A stretch of 64,000 nt of DNA from Dethiobacter sp. (lineage in GTDB: Bacteria > Bacillota > Dethiobacteria > DTU022 > UBA8154): positions 1-64,000 of the forward strand of contig DYEO01000037.1 of NCBI GenBank assembly GCA_020725665.1, in the 5' to 3' direction. How positions within the stretch are numbered: position 1 is the first letter of the stretch; every line of letters starts with the position of its first letter. The notes beneath the pieces are model-generated. The model worked only from the letters and a program-made list of their open reading frames with translations, was not told the origin of the DNA and did not search any database. Shown here in pieces: positions 1 through 9,603 of the stretch. The position numbers and the translations under genes were made by a program.

Positions 1-2043
1 GAGAATGCAAACAGCATCGCCGCGGTTATTTCAGGCCTGACGGCTGTTGGTGAAGACCTTACTGCCGGCAGGTGGGTCAAAAACGGAAAAAGCATGGTTG
101 ATGCCCTGTTAACGTTTAAGCTTGATAATAACTCCTTCTATTACGCCATTACCCCCTGGAGTCCAGAGCCGGTAACAGATCATATGGCCACCCGCCAGGC
201 ACTTAAAGCCCTGGCAGACCTGGCAGCTGCCGGCTACGGGAATGTTCCTTTATACCGGCAAATTGCAGCACCTGTGGCATCTCCCCAAGCGGGCCCGGTG
301 GATAGGGATACGTCTGTTTCTTTAAGCTCTGCTACCCCAGGGGCAACGATTTATTATACAACTGACGGTAGTGTTCCTACATCGGGGAGTACCGTGTATA
401 CTTTGCCCATTACGATCAATAGTGCTGTGACAATCAAAGCGATAGCAGTAAAAGAAAATATGCATGACAGTATGGTAGCTACTTTTAACTATACAATCAG
501 GGAAGCTAGTGGCGGACCTGGTGTGCCCGCTAATATTGTTGTGTCTGTCACTATTATAGGCAAAAACACTACTTACTTTAGTGGTAATGTTAATGTAGCT
601 GCAGACAGGCCGAATGCACTGGAAGCACTGAAAATGACGGGGGTTCCTTATCAAACGCGTAATGCCGATAGCTATGTACTGCAAATAGCCGGAGAAAGAG
701 AAGACTTGACTAGAACAGCTGGGTGGAAATATATGGTTAATAATATTGAACCGGGTACTGCCGCGAAGAACTATCCCATACAAAATGGAGACAGCGTTAT
801 CTGGTTCTGGGTTGAGCGTTATGATATCTCTCAACCTGGAGGTGGAGCGATTATTGTAACTCCGGTTCCCAACGCGGAGAATAACGATACCAGGCTGACT
901 GCCGAAAATTTTCAGGATGTAATGATTCAAACGGTGAGCGGCATAAAACAATTGAGAGAGATGCTTCAAGCGGAATTGTCCAGGGTTCCGTTGGAAATTA
1001 CGGCCGGCACAGTTACTGTTGTCGGTAAAGAAGAATCCATGCCTGAAGAGGAGAAGGAAGAATTGCGTAAGCTGCTGAAGGAAAACCTGGTCAATATCCG
1101 TCAGCCGGTGATGCAGGGGGAAGATGCCCTGATTACCGATGAGGCCAATGAAGTAAGTCTGAAGGTGGGAGCAGGTGCTCTGGCAGAGAGCAAGGAGATT
1201 ACAGTGGAGGAAGTCTACGGGGATGGGGGAAATATAACATCGACCCACTACCTTGTTTCTCCTTTGTACCGCTTTGGCCCCGCAGGTACTGTCTTTAAGG
1301 AACCGGTACTTCTCTCCATACGTCTGGCTATTCCTGATAATATTCCTCCCGGGGAACTGGTGCTGGCTTGGTTTGACGAAGCGCGGCAGCAGTGGTTTGC
1401 CCTCCCTACAGTGGTGGATCTTTCCCAGGGTTTTATCAGCGCAGAAGTATCTCATTTTACAAAATTTGCGGTACTCGCCCGCAAAGCACCGGTCAAAACT
1501 TTTTCAGATGTGCATGCAGACAACTATACCTGGGCTGTAAATGAGGTCAACTACCTGGCGACGCGGGGCATTGTCAGGGGCGTGGGTGAAGGACTATTCG
1601 AGCCGGCCCGACAAATTACCCGGGCAGAGTTTACGACCCTGGTGGTCAAAGCCCTGGCACTTGACACAAGGGATACAAGGGGCACGGGGACACAATTTTT
1701 TAAAGATGTAAGGCCTGGGGATTGGTTTGCTCCTTATGTAAAGGCCGCGGTGCATGAAGGCCTGGTGCGGGGAGTAGATGAAAACGTATTCAAACCCCAT
1801 GACCTGATTACGCGGGAACAGATGGCAGTCATACTGGCCCGGGCTTTTGCCGCGGATCTTCAGGATGAGGCCGGGCTTAATTTCCGCGATGCCGGAGATG
1901 TTTCTGCCTGGGCCGTGGCTGCGCTGAAAAAGGTCCTGTCACGGGGTTTGCTCAAGGGTTATGCTGACGGCACCCTCAAACCCGGTCATCCGGTGACCAG
2001 GGCTGAAGCTGCTGTGACCATTTACCGGCTGCTGCTGGAGTAA
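1..2043 (+). CDS. SLH-domain surface protein (5'-truncated by window edge): terpenoid-cyclase-like repeat remnant, chitobiase-like (CHB_HEX_C_1) domain, DUF4430 (transcobalamin-C-like), three SLH repeats
   Basis: Frame open from base 1 (ENANSIAAVISGLTAVGEDL...). PGATIYYTTDGSVPT is chitobiase-C-like; NALEALKMTGVPYQTRNADSYVLQIAGE...GWKYMVNNIEPGTAAKNYPIQNGDSVIWFW is DUF4430-like; three SLH repeats at the C-terminus. Confidence 0.85.
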   Translation, partial: ENANSIAAVISGLTAVGEDLTAGRWVKNGKSMVDALLTFKLDNNSFYYAITPWSPEPVTDHMATRQALKALADLAAAGYGNVPLYRQIAAPVASPQAGPVDRDTSVSLSSATPGATIYYTTDGSVPTSGSTVYTLPITINSAVTIKAIAVKENMHDSMVATFNYTIREASGGPGVPANIVVSVTIIGKNTTYFSGNVNVAADRPNALEALKMTGVPYQTRNADSYVLQIAGEREDLTRTAGWKYMVNNIEPGTAAKNYPIQNGDSVIWFWVERYDISQPGGGAIIVTPVPNAENNDTRLTAENFQDVMIQTVSGIKQLREMLQAELSRVPLEITAGTVTVVGKEESMPEEEKEELRKLLKENLVNIRQPVMQGEDALITDEANEVSLKVGAGALAESKEITVEEVYGDGGNITSTHYLVSPLYRFGPAGTVFKEPVLLSIRLAIPDNIPPGELVLAWFDEARQQWFALPTVVDLSQGFISAEVSHFTKFAVLARKAPVKTFSDVHADNYTWAVNEVNYLATRGIVRGVGEGLFEPARQITRAEFTTLVVKALALDTRDTRGTGTQFFKDVRPGDWFAPYVKAAVHEGLVRGVDENVFKPHDLITREQMAVILARAFAADLQDEAGLNFRDAGDVSAWAVAALKKVLSRGLLKGYADGTLKPGHPVTRAEAAVTIYRLLLE

Positions 2044-2081
2044 AGACGGAGATTTTCGTATTTAAGTTGGTGACAGGCACT

Positions 2082-3053
2082 ATGTTTATGCAAGTTAAAA
2101 AAATAATTTTTATTTCTTTTTGCGGGCTGTTCCTGTCCTGGTCGGCAGGTTGCGGCGGCGGCCTGGTTGGAGACACCCCCGCCGCCGGCCGGGCCTGCCT
2201 CTGGGTGACCCGGGATTTTGGCGCTGCAGAGATCTACAACTCCGAGGTTGAATTCGCCGCAACTGATAGCGTAATGACCATGCTCCAGCAGTACCTTGAA
2301 GTGGAGACGGAGTACGGGGGAGGGTTTGTCAATGCTATTGCGGGCTTGAAATCGGGTTACACGGGCAAGGTTGGGGAAGATCAGCAGATGCTGGATTGGT
2401 TTTTTTACATGAACGGGATTATCTCCGGTGTTGGGGCCCTGGACTATGCTCCCGGGGATGGGGATGTTATCTGGTGGGATTATCATGCCTGGGGGGAGAT
2501 CTCTTTTACGCCGGCCGTGATCGGCGCTTTTCCGCAGCCGTTCCTGAACGGATACCGGGGGAGCAATCCCGGAACCTTGATCCTTATCGGCAAAGGTTGT
2601 GACCGGCATGGGGAATGCCTGGCTTCCTTCCTGCAGGAGCAGGGAGCGGAACTGGTCGAAATCCGTCCCTATGCGGAAACACTGGCCGGAAGACGTACCA
2701 GGATAACGATTGTGGTGGCTCCCTGGGACCAGCTAAAGGAGAGCAGCTTTTGGCAGGGCATTCAGGAAAATCGCGCTAAAACAGGATGGTTTGCCGAACT
2801 TACCCCCGACGCTTTTTATCCCCTGGATATGCACGGCATAAGGGGCGAGGGTTATAGTGGCTTAGCAGGTGCTGTCCTGGCCACGGGAACGGGTATGGGC
2901 GATCCCACCCCTTTATGGCTTATTACTTCCCTTAACCAGGAAGGGCTGGGGGAAGTTATCGACCTGGTTGTGTACCAACCGGAGCAACTACAGATGATGA
3001 TCGGTGCTCTGATTGTGGGAAAAGAGGTGATTGCCCTGCCGCAGCAGCGGTAG
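2082..3053 (+). CDS. DUF4430 (transcobalamin-like) lipoprotein
   Basis: Signal peptide with lipobox-like SWSAGC; MLDWFFYMNGIISGVGALDYAPGDGDVIWWDYHAW resembles DUF4430. Start chosen at ATG 2082 (ORF opens with TTG at 2067). Confidence 0.75.
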   Translation: MFMQVKKIIFISFCGLFLSWSAGCGGGLVGDTPAAGRACLWVTRDFGAAEIYNSEVEFAATDSVMTMLQQYLEVETEYGGGFVNAIAGLKSGYTGKVGEDQQMLDWFFYMNGIISGVGALDYAPGDGDVIWWDYHAWGEISFTPAVIGAFPQPFLNGYRGSNPGTLILIGKGCDRHGECLASFLQEQGAELVEIRPYAETLAGRRTRITIVVAPWDQLKESSFWQGIQENRAKTGWFAELTPDAFYPLDMHGIRGEGYSGLAGAVLATGTGMGDPTPLWLITSLNQEGLGEVIDLVVYQPEQLQMMIGALIVGKEVIALPQQR

Positions 3054-3065
3054 GAGCAGGTTGCT

Positions 3066-3986
3066 ATGTTTATTTATAAGCCTAGGGAAATTTTCTTACA
3101 ATCCTTACAAACGCTATCCATTTGCACGTATCTACTTGTTATCGTAGGGGGGGCGGTGCTGCTTTTCCACCCCCTGGTGTTGCTGGCCCTGCTGTTGCCC
3201 CTAGTCCTGGCACTGGCGGCAGCGGGAGGATTGGCGCAATGGCGAAAAAGCCTAAAATATTTTCTGATCATGATCTTCCTTTCTATGATTATCAACATTA
3301 CGGTAAACAAGATGGGGGCCACGGTGTTGTGGTTGGGTCCCGTATTGCCCTTCTTCGGACGCTTCATCATCACCCTTGAATCCCTCTTTTTTGGGCTGGT
3401 TATGGGATGCAGGTTGCTCATAGTTTTTTCCGCGTTTATTTTATACAACTTGGTGCTTAACCCTGATCGGGCCCTCTTTGCTTTCGCGAAGATATTTCCC
3501 CGTTCAGCTATGCTGGTAGCGCTAACGGCTAAAACCATACCTTACCTGGGGCAGCAAATGCAACGAGCCGCGGAAATCCAACAGTGTCGCGGTATAAATT
3601 ATTATCGCGGGAACCTGGCAAACCGTATCAACAACCGTCTTCCCCTGATCAAAGTGCTGTTTCTTTCCGCACTGGAGGACAGTTTTAATCTGGGAGAGAG
3701 TATCCAGGCACGGGCATATGGCAGCGGTAGTCGCAGCTGTTATTTTCGTTCTTCTCCCCGGCCCAGGGATTATTTTGTATTATCCGCATCCCTGGGCGCA
3801 GCACTATTGTTACTCTGGCTTTTACTGAAAGGGGAAGGAAGTTTTCAATTCTTTCCCCGCATGAGAGTTCTGATTTTATCTGGGGGACAGGTGGCCGCTA
3901 TGGTATACATATGCTTGTTGCTACTGGTTCCTGTCCTGTTGTCCTGGGGGTGGAGCAAATGGGACTATTTGAAGTGGAAAATCTGA
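3066..3986 (+). CDS. ECF transporter transmembrane component (EcfT/CbiQ family)
   Basis: Polytopic protein with QARAYGSGSR signature of EcfT coupling region; adjacent to ECF ATPase and S component. Confidence 0.85.
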   Translation: MFIYKPREIFLQSLQTLSICTYLLVIVGGAVLLFHPLVLLALLLPLVLALAAAGGLAQWRKSLKYFLIMIFLSMIINITVNKMGATVLWLGPVLPFFGRFIITLESLFFGLVMGCRLLIVFSAFILYNLVLNPDRALFAFAKIFPRSAMLVALTAKTIPYLGQQMQRAAEIQQCRGINYYRGNLANRINNRLPLIKVLFLSALEDSFNLGESIQARAYGSGSRSCYFRSSPRPRDYFVLSASLGAALLLLWLLLKGEGSFQFFPRMRVLILSGGQVAAMVYICLLLLVPVLLSWGWSKWDYLKWKI

Positions 3987-5692
3987 CATATTTTTTTCCG
4001 GAAAAAGCGGAACCCTCCCTGAAAGGGGTAAACCTGGCGGTCCAGGAGGGTGAGTTTGTCTTCCTCGCCGGGCAATCTGGCTGCGGTAAATCTTCTTTGC
4101 TACGGGCATTGGCGGGATTACTACCCGATTTCTATGGTGGCAGGGTTGGGGGAGAGATCCGCTTTGATGGCTGCCCCCTGGCACAGTGGAATAAGCGTAG
4201 CCTGGCCCGGGAGGTTGGCATAATCTTTCAGGATCCGGAAAACCAGCTGGTGATGACCACCGTGGAACAGGAAATTGCTTTTGGCCTGGAGAACCTGGGT
4301 TTGCCGCGGGATGAGATGCGGCGTCGCGTGGCGGAAGTCCTCTCTCTTTTTGACCTTTCGTCTCTGAAGCGGGAATCGATCTTCAATCTCTCCGGAGGGG
4401 AAAAACAGAAAGTGATCCTGGCCGCCGTCCTGGCTATGTATCCCCGGGTGCTGCTGCTGGATGAACCGACCTCACAGCTTGACCCGGTAGCCGCCCAGGA
4501 GTTGCTCAACTATATTCATCGCCTTAACCTGGAATGGGGTATGACGGTGGTGTTGGTGGAGCAGCGGATCGACCGATGCTTCCACCTGGCTGACCGGGTG
4601 GTGCTCATGGAGAAGGGAAGTATTGCCTTTGTGGGGACTCCGGGAGAGATGGTACGCTGGAGCGGTAATAAATATATATTTTTTTTACCTCCCGTGGCAC
4701 AGGTTTTCCGGGAGATAAGCAACGGAGAGGTGCCTCTCACCATCAAGGAAGGCCGTAAGACTCTACGTCGCCTGCTTGCTCCCATTGTTCCTGTGGAAAC
4801 CACCATTCCTTTGCCGCCTCCTGTACAAGTCAAAGTGAAGGATTCCTTGCTCTTCTCCCGTTCTTCTTTAACAAGCAGGGTGAATCAAGGATCTGTGGAA
4901 GTCCCCCTGCTAGAGACCCGGAACCTGGGGTTTGCTTATCCGGGAAAGGAACTTTGCCTGCGGGGCATCAACCTGCAACTACACCGGGGAGGGGTCACCG
5001 CGGTGCTGGGTGAGAACGGGGCGGGAAAATCAACTCTCCTGAAAAACATTTGCGGCTTGTTAAAACCCCAACAAGGCAAAATATACCAGCAAGGACAGGA
5101 TATTACGGGTTACCGTGCTGAAGACCTGTCCTCCCAAATAGGCTACCTGTCCCAAAACCCCAACGATTACCTTTTTAACGATACGGTAGAGGATGAGGTG
5201 GCATTTGACCTGAAAATCAGGGGCGCAAAGGATCTGAGCACTGTGGAACCGGTCCTGGAACTGTTGCATTTAAGTGAGTTGAGAAGCGTTAACCCCAGGG
5301 ATCTGTCCGGTGGAGAAAAACAACGTGTTGCCATGGGAACAGTGCTGGTACGTAATCCTGACGTGCTGTTGCTGGATGAGCCGACAAGGGGTTTGGATGT
5401 AAAGCTAAAGCACCAGCTGGTTGAACTTTTACAGCAGTTAAAGCATCGCGGAAAAAGCATTGTACTGGTTACCCATGATATTGAATTTGTTGGGGAGGTG
5501 GCCGACCGCGTGATTATTATGTCCGATGGGGAAATTGTTATGGACGGGGGGCGGCAAGAAGTGCTGGCCAACTCCCTCTATTATGCCCCCCAGGTAAACA
5601 GGTTGTTCAGAGGAGTAGACCACGGGGTTATGACTGTGCATGACGGAGTGGAGCGGATCAAAGGGCTTTTGGGTAAAGTTTTCCCGAAATAG
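3959..5692 (+). CDS. ECF transporter ATPase, fused duplicate (EcfA-EcfA')
   Basis: Two complete ABC domains: Walker A GQSGCGKSS and GENGAGKST; signatures LSGGEKQKV and LSGGEKQRV. Internal start MGLFEVENLTYFF. Confidence 0.93.
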   Translation: MGLFEVENLTYFFPEKAEPSLKGVNLAVQEGEFVFLAGQSGCGKSSLLRALAGLLPDFYGGRVGGEIRFDGCPLAQWNKRSLAREVGIIFQDPENQLVMTTVEQEIAFGLENLGLPRDEMRRRVAEVLSLFDLSSLKRESIFNLSGGEKQKVILAAVLAMYPRVLLLDEPTSQLDPVAAQELLNYIHRLNLEWGMTVVLVEQRIDRCFHLADRVVLMEKGSIAFVGTPGEMVRWSGNKYIFFLPPVAQVFREISNGEVPLTIKEGRKTLRRLLAPIVPVETTIPLPPPVQVKVKDSLLFSRSSLTSRVNQGSVEVPLLETRNLGFAYPGKELCLRGINLQLHRGGVTAVLGENGAGKSTLLKNICGLLKPQQGKIYQQGQDITGYRAEDLSSQIGYLSQNPNDYLFNDTVEDEVAFDLKIRGAKDLSTVEPVLELLHLSELRSVNPRDLSGGEKQRVAMGTVLVRNPDVLLLDEPTRGLDVKLKHQLVELLQQLKHRGKSIVLVTHDIEFVGEVADRVIIMSDGEIVMDGGRQEVLANSLYYAPQVNRLFRGVDHGVMTVHDGVERIKGLLGKVFPK

Positions 5693-5779
5693 AATGCGAG
5701 TTTGCCCTTAATGACAGTCTCCGCAGGTTGGCAGCTAAGGTAGGGGAAAAAAAGCGACATTAAACGGAGGCGGAAAAAC

Positions 5780-6466
5780 ATGGTCGACTCCCAATGGTCT
5801 CTCTACAGCCTGCTCATTGCCGTCGCCGGCATTGGCTCCTTTTATTTGTGGTATGAACGCCGAGGTTCTTCACCCAGGGAGATGGCCCTTATCGCGACCC
5901 TGGCCGCCCTGGCCGGCCTGAGTCGCCTGCCCTTTGCCGCTGTGCCAGGCCTGCAACCCACTACATTCCTCGTACTGATTTGCGGTTATGTTTTCGGTGC
6001 GGCACCCGGTTTTTTGGTAGGTTCCATGGCGGCTTTTACTTCGAACCTGTTTTTGGGACAGGGACCCTGGACACCATGGCAAATGATTGCCTGGGGATTG
6101 GCCGGTGTCTGTGGAGGGCTTATCGGCTTGAGGAAAGAGAAAATGAACGGAAAAGGAAAGGAGATGGTTTCACGATGGTTGCTTGTATCCCTGGCTTTCC
6201 TCTGGGGATTTATATTTGGCGCCATCCTCAATTTTTGGCACTGGTTAACCTTCATCTACCCCCTCACCCTGCACTCTTACCTGGCGACGCTGCTCATCAG
6301 TATCTGGTTTGATGCCGTTCATGCCGTGGGAAATGCTCTCTTTGTATTATTCGTCGGGGGTGAACTAATTAAACTCTTAACACGGTTTAAACGCAGGCTT
6401 ACGGTCAGTGGCCTGCCGGTGGAAAGACTGAATGGGGAGGTCGTACATCATGAAAAAAATGGCTAG
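5780..6466 (+). CDS. ECF transporter substrate-binding S component (specificity unproven; corrinoid suspected)
   Basis: Hydrophobic ~228 aa protein immediately after EcfT/EcfA genes. Confidence 0.75.
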   Translation: MVDSQWSLYSLLIAVAGIGSFYLWYERRGSSPREMALIATLAALAGLSRLPFAAVPGLQPTTFLVLICGYVFGAAPGFLVGSMAAFTSNLFLGQGPWTPWQMIAWGLAGVCGGLIGLRKEKMNGKGKEMVSRWLLVSLAFLWGFIFGAILNFWHWLTFIYPLTLHSYLATLLISIWFDAVHAVGNALFVLFVGGELIKLLTRFKRRLTVSGLPVERLNGEVVHHEKNG

Positions 6467-7919
6467 CTCTTCTGGAGCGGTGCTGCTTTTGTTTTTGCTG
6501 TTTTTATTTTTCCTGTTGCCGCCGACTGCTCTTGCCTTGGGAAATAGGAACCTGGAGGTTACTGCCCGTTACCTGAAAGGGATAGTGGAGCGGAGCGATT
6601 ACCAGAGTATGCTGGATTGGCCTATCCTGGCCCTGGCCGGTCTGGGGGAGGACGTAGAGCCGTTAATCAACCGCAGGGAAGCCCAGGTGAGGCAGGGACA
6701 GCTTTTTGATGCTGTAAAAAATACAGACTACCAACGTACCCTGGTTGCTGTTGCTGCGGCCGGAAAAGATCCCCGGGACTTTGGCCAAAAAAACCTGGTT
6801 AAAGATATTAAGGGGTCGCAGTTAAGCAGCGGCAAGTTTGCCAACACGGTCGATGGCAGGGGCGAGACCCTTGTGAATGCCCACATCTGGGGGATTATTT
6901 CCCTCTACAGTGCGGGGGAGACCATACCCAACCGCGAAATGGCTTTACGCTGGCTGGAGCAGCAGCAGAACGGGGATGGTGGTTTTAGTATTGATATTAA
7001 TGTGTCTATTTCTGATGTCGATATGACGGGGATGGCACTGATGGCTTTTGCCGCCCTGGGGAAGGATAAACAATATCCTGCAGTTATAAAGGCCCTGGAC
7101 TATCTGCAAAGTCAGCAGGCGTTAGACGGCGGCTTTATAGGCTGGGGCGGTTCCGGTTCCGAATCCATTGCCCAGGTGATTCAGGGTCTGATGATGCTGG
7201 GGATTGATCCCACGGGGCCCGCATGGACAAAACGGGGCGGCAACCCTGTAAACGCCCTGGAGCGCTACAGGCTGGGGGATGGTTCATACAGCAAGGAACC
7301 GGGCGGAAAGAGCGATACCATGTCCACATACCAGGCGCTTATCGCACTGGGGGATTATTACCGGGGTGAAAGCATCTACAGGGTGCTGCGGCGGCGAAAC
7401 ATTTCTTTCCCCGACGTCAGCGCATCGCATTTTGCCATTGGAGCAATCAGGGACCTGGCAGCGAGGGGGATAATGGAAGGCTTCCCCGGGGGCATCTTCC
7501 GTCCCAGTGATCCTGTAACCAGGGCACAGTTTGCCACCCTCCTGGTGCGCGTCATGGAGAAGGAACACCTGGTGGGACCAGTAACATTGCGTTTTGGCGA
7601 TCTGAACCGGGAACATTGGGCCAACGCCTATATCAGGGTGGCGGTTGACGCAGGGCTCATTCAGGGCCTGGGCGGTGAACCACCCCGCTTTGCCCCGGAC
7701 GCAACCATCAGCGGTTCACAGGCAGCAACACTTTTGGTACGAGCCTTGGGAAAAGAACAGCAAGCCCTGCAAAGAGGGGGAGACCATTGGTATACAGGCT
7801 ATGTCAGCGTGGCCCGGGAGCAGGGTATTCTTTACCCGTACTTTGGCGAAGAGTTGCCGGTTACCCGCGCCCAGACCGCCTGGAGTTTGCAGCGCTATAT
7901 GCAGGTTGCAGGGAAATAA
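6450..7919 (+). CDS. Secreted terpenoid-cyclase/prenyltransferase-like repeat protein with SLH domains
   Basis: Signal peptide; QQQNGDGGFS, SQQALDGGFIGW repeats; C-terminal SLH repeats (FPDVSASHFAIGAIRDLAARGIMEGFPGG...). Confidence 0.82.
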   Translation: MKKMASSSGAVLLLFLLFLFFLLPPTALALGNRNLEVTARYLKGIVERSDYQSMLDWPILALAGLGEDVEPLINRREAQVRQGQLFDAVKNTDYQRTLVAVAAAGKDPRDFGQKNLVKDIKGSQLSSGKFANTVDGRGETLVNAHIWGIISLYSAGETIPNREMALRWLEQQQNGDGGFSIDINVSISDVDMTGMALMAFAALGKDKQYPAVIKALDYLQSQQALDGGFIGWGGSGSESIAQVIQGLMMLGIDPTGPAWTKRGGNPVNALERYRLGDGSYSKEPGGKSDTMSTYQALIALGDYYRGESIYRVLRRRNISFPDVSASHFAIGAIRDLAARGIMEGFPGGIFRPSDPVTRAQFATLLVRVMEKEHLVGPVTLRFGDLNREHWANAYIRVAVDAGLIQGLGGEPPRFAPDATISGSQAATLLVRALGKEQQALQRGGDHWYTGYVSVAREQGILYPYFGEELPVTRAQTAWSLQRYMQVAGK

Positions 7920-8033
7920 ATATTTTTTCAAGTTAATATACTCAATACTTAACGTGGAGACAAACTCGCACATCTCATCTCCACAATTCGTACAATATTG
8001 ATAGAAACAAAAACCAAGAGTTTAAATTACCTG

Positions 8034-8061
8034 TTGACAGGTGCAGGAAATATGTTAAAAT
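8034..8061 (+). promoter_or_regulatory. Sigma70-type promoter upstream of ArsR gene; TTAAG-N6-CTTAA inverted repeat at 8066-8081 is a candidate operator
   Basis: TTGACA (8034-8039), 16 bp spacer, TAAAAT (8056-8061). Confidence 0.5.
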
Positions 8062-8093
8062 CTAATTAAGTATTTGCTTAAGTAGTTAGGAAA

Positions 8094-8576
8094 ATGCTAA
8101 TGAGGGAAATCCTGCCCGGTTTAAAGGCTTTGGCAGATGAAAACCGCTTAAAGATAGTTACATTGCTTTTACGTTATGATTTTTGTGTCGGGGCCCTGGC
8201 CTGGATCCTGGGTATTTCTAAGGCTGCTGTTTCGCAGCAGTTGCAGATTTTACGAAAGGCCGGGCTAGTGAGGAGTGAAAAGCGCGGCTACTGGACCCAC
8301 TACTCGGTAAATCGTGAAGCCCTGGTCAAGTTATCTGAAGGGTTAAATAACCTGGGGGAAGGGTCAGCGCTCTTGCGTTATGGTTGCCGGAAACAGGCTT
8401 TAGCAGATACACAATTACAAGACCAGCTACTTGAAAGGAGGGAAGAATTTATGTGCCGGTGTTGCTGCCAAAAGCCGGAGAAGCTGGAAAGCGAGCCGGG
8501 TAAATGTAGTCCGGAGAAGATAAAGGAATGTCACGGGGACACGGAAAAGCATCCATGCCTGGATAAAGATGAGTAA
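8094..8576 (+). CDS. ArsR-family HTH regulator with Cys-rich C-terminal tail
   Basis: LKALADENRLKIVTLLL...ISKAAVSQQLQILRKAGLVRSEKRGYWTHYSVN; tail MCRCCCQKPEKLESEPGKCSPEKIKECHGD. Confidence 0.85.
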   Translation: MLMREILPGLKALADENRLKIVTLLLRYDFCVGALAWILGISKAAVSQQLQILRKAGLVRSEKRGYWTHYSVNREALVKLSEGLNNLGEGSALLRYGCRKQALADTQLQDQLLERREEFMCRCCCQKPEKLESEPGKCSPEKIKECHGDTEKHPCLDKDE

Positions 8577-8598
8577 CAAAAATCCATAATGAAGCGCG

Positions 8599-8628
8599 GC
8601 AGGCATTTATACGCCTGCTCTCTTTTTT
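8599..8628 (+). terminator. Rho-independent terminator after ArsR gene
   Basis: GCAGGC-atttatac-GCCTGC followed by tctcttttttg. Confidence 0.65.
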
Positions 8629-8689
8629 GCAGTATTCCGTTTTTATGCCATTGGGATTCAATATTGAATGACTGCAGCCACGTTGATCG

Positions 8690-9000
8690 GAGACGAAGCG
8701 TAAAACCTCGAAAGGCTTCTTATGGCCCCTATAAGCCTCAACCCGTTGATGCTGGCCAAGACCGGGGGGGGGGGGCGGTTTTATTCGGTGTGTTCAATGC
8801 TTTTATACCTGTTATTTTTGCCGCATTTCTCACCGATATCTCGGGTATTAACTGGAGACCGGTCTTGGGAGGCGTGCTACTGATTGCCGTTACCTCCACC
8901 TTTCTGGGCCTGTTTATTGCCGTTGCCGTAAAGGAAGTTTTTGAAGCCCAAACCTTTTCCAATTTCTCTTTCGCTTCCCCATGATTTTTTTTGTGTCTTT
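8690..9000 (+). pseudogene. ABC-2 type permease fragment with multiple frameshifts
   Basis: NLERLLMAPISLNPLMLAKT / AVLFGVFNAFIPVIFAAFLTDISGINWRP...LGLFIAVAVKEVFEAQTFSNF / FRFPMIFF lie in different frames; no N-terminus. Confidence 0.65.
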
Positions 9001-9045
9001 ACAGGCCTCAAAGACATTGAGCCCCCAGCTATCTGGATTATGAAA

Positions 9046-9263
9046 ACAACGAAGCTGTAAGAGCATGGCTTTTAAAAGACATACCATCACTGCTGGAACT
9101 CTATCGTAGCCTCACGCTGCGTGAAGATATTGCCATGATGTTTGGTCAATTTCACCTTGCAAACGCTCAACATGGAGCAGCTTTACTGCAGTTGAATAAG
9201 GAAAAAGGTTGGATCGTCAAACCACCTTCTTATGAAAGAATACCTGAAACCGCAAGGGTTTAA
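9046..9263 (+). pseudogene. DUF3231/spore-coat-like protein C-terminal fragment
   Basis: DYENNEAVRAWLLKDIPSLLELYRSLTLREDIAMMFGQFHLANAQHGAALLQLNKEKGWIVKPPSYERIP; no start or N-terminal part. Confidence 0.4.
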
Positions 9264-9378
9264 GTGAAAGCAATAAAAAGATTTTTTTGAGACAGGTTTG
9301 TTTTATCTTGTATTTGCCAATTTTGCTTATACAGCGATGCCGTGAAAAATTGAAATGGAATAAAAACAAAGGCAGCAA

Positions 9379-9409
9379 AAAAGCCCCGTTTTGTCAGGAG
9401 GGGCTTTTT
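9379..9409 (+). terminator. Rho-independent terminator (A/T flanked; may be bidirectional)
   Basis: aaaaGCCCC-gttttgtcagga-GGGGCTTTTT. Confidence 0.6.
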
Positions 9410-9603
9410 GTTGCAAAGATGATACAACACTCGTCTCCTCATTATCTGCAATTGTCAGGGATAATGTTGTTGCACAGTAATTATTACAGAGGAGAAACTT
9501 AAATTGCCGTTTTGGGAAAGCCTGAATTATTAAAAGGGAGCAAGAATATAATTAAGACATACCAATTATGTAATAAATAAATTAAGTATTATTAAGATTA
9601 GTC

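Noticed and set aside
322-1455. 377-aa minus-strand ORF opposite the SLH/DUF4430 gene
   Set aside because: Antisense to a well-supported coding frame; translation has no recognisable domain.
2060-2082. GGTGACAGGCACT as another palindromic repeat family (cf. TAACAGGCACC at 43984)
   Set aside because: Only half-elements are visible; too short to support without genome-wide counts.
8589-8984. 131-aa plus-strand ORF as an intact gene
   Set aside because: Its start lies inside a terminator hairpin and it covers only part of a frameshifted ABC-2 permease.
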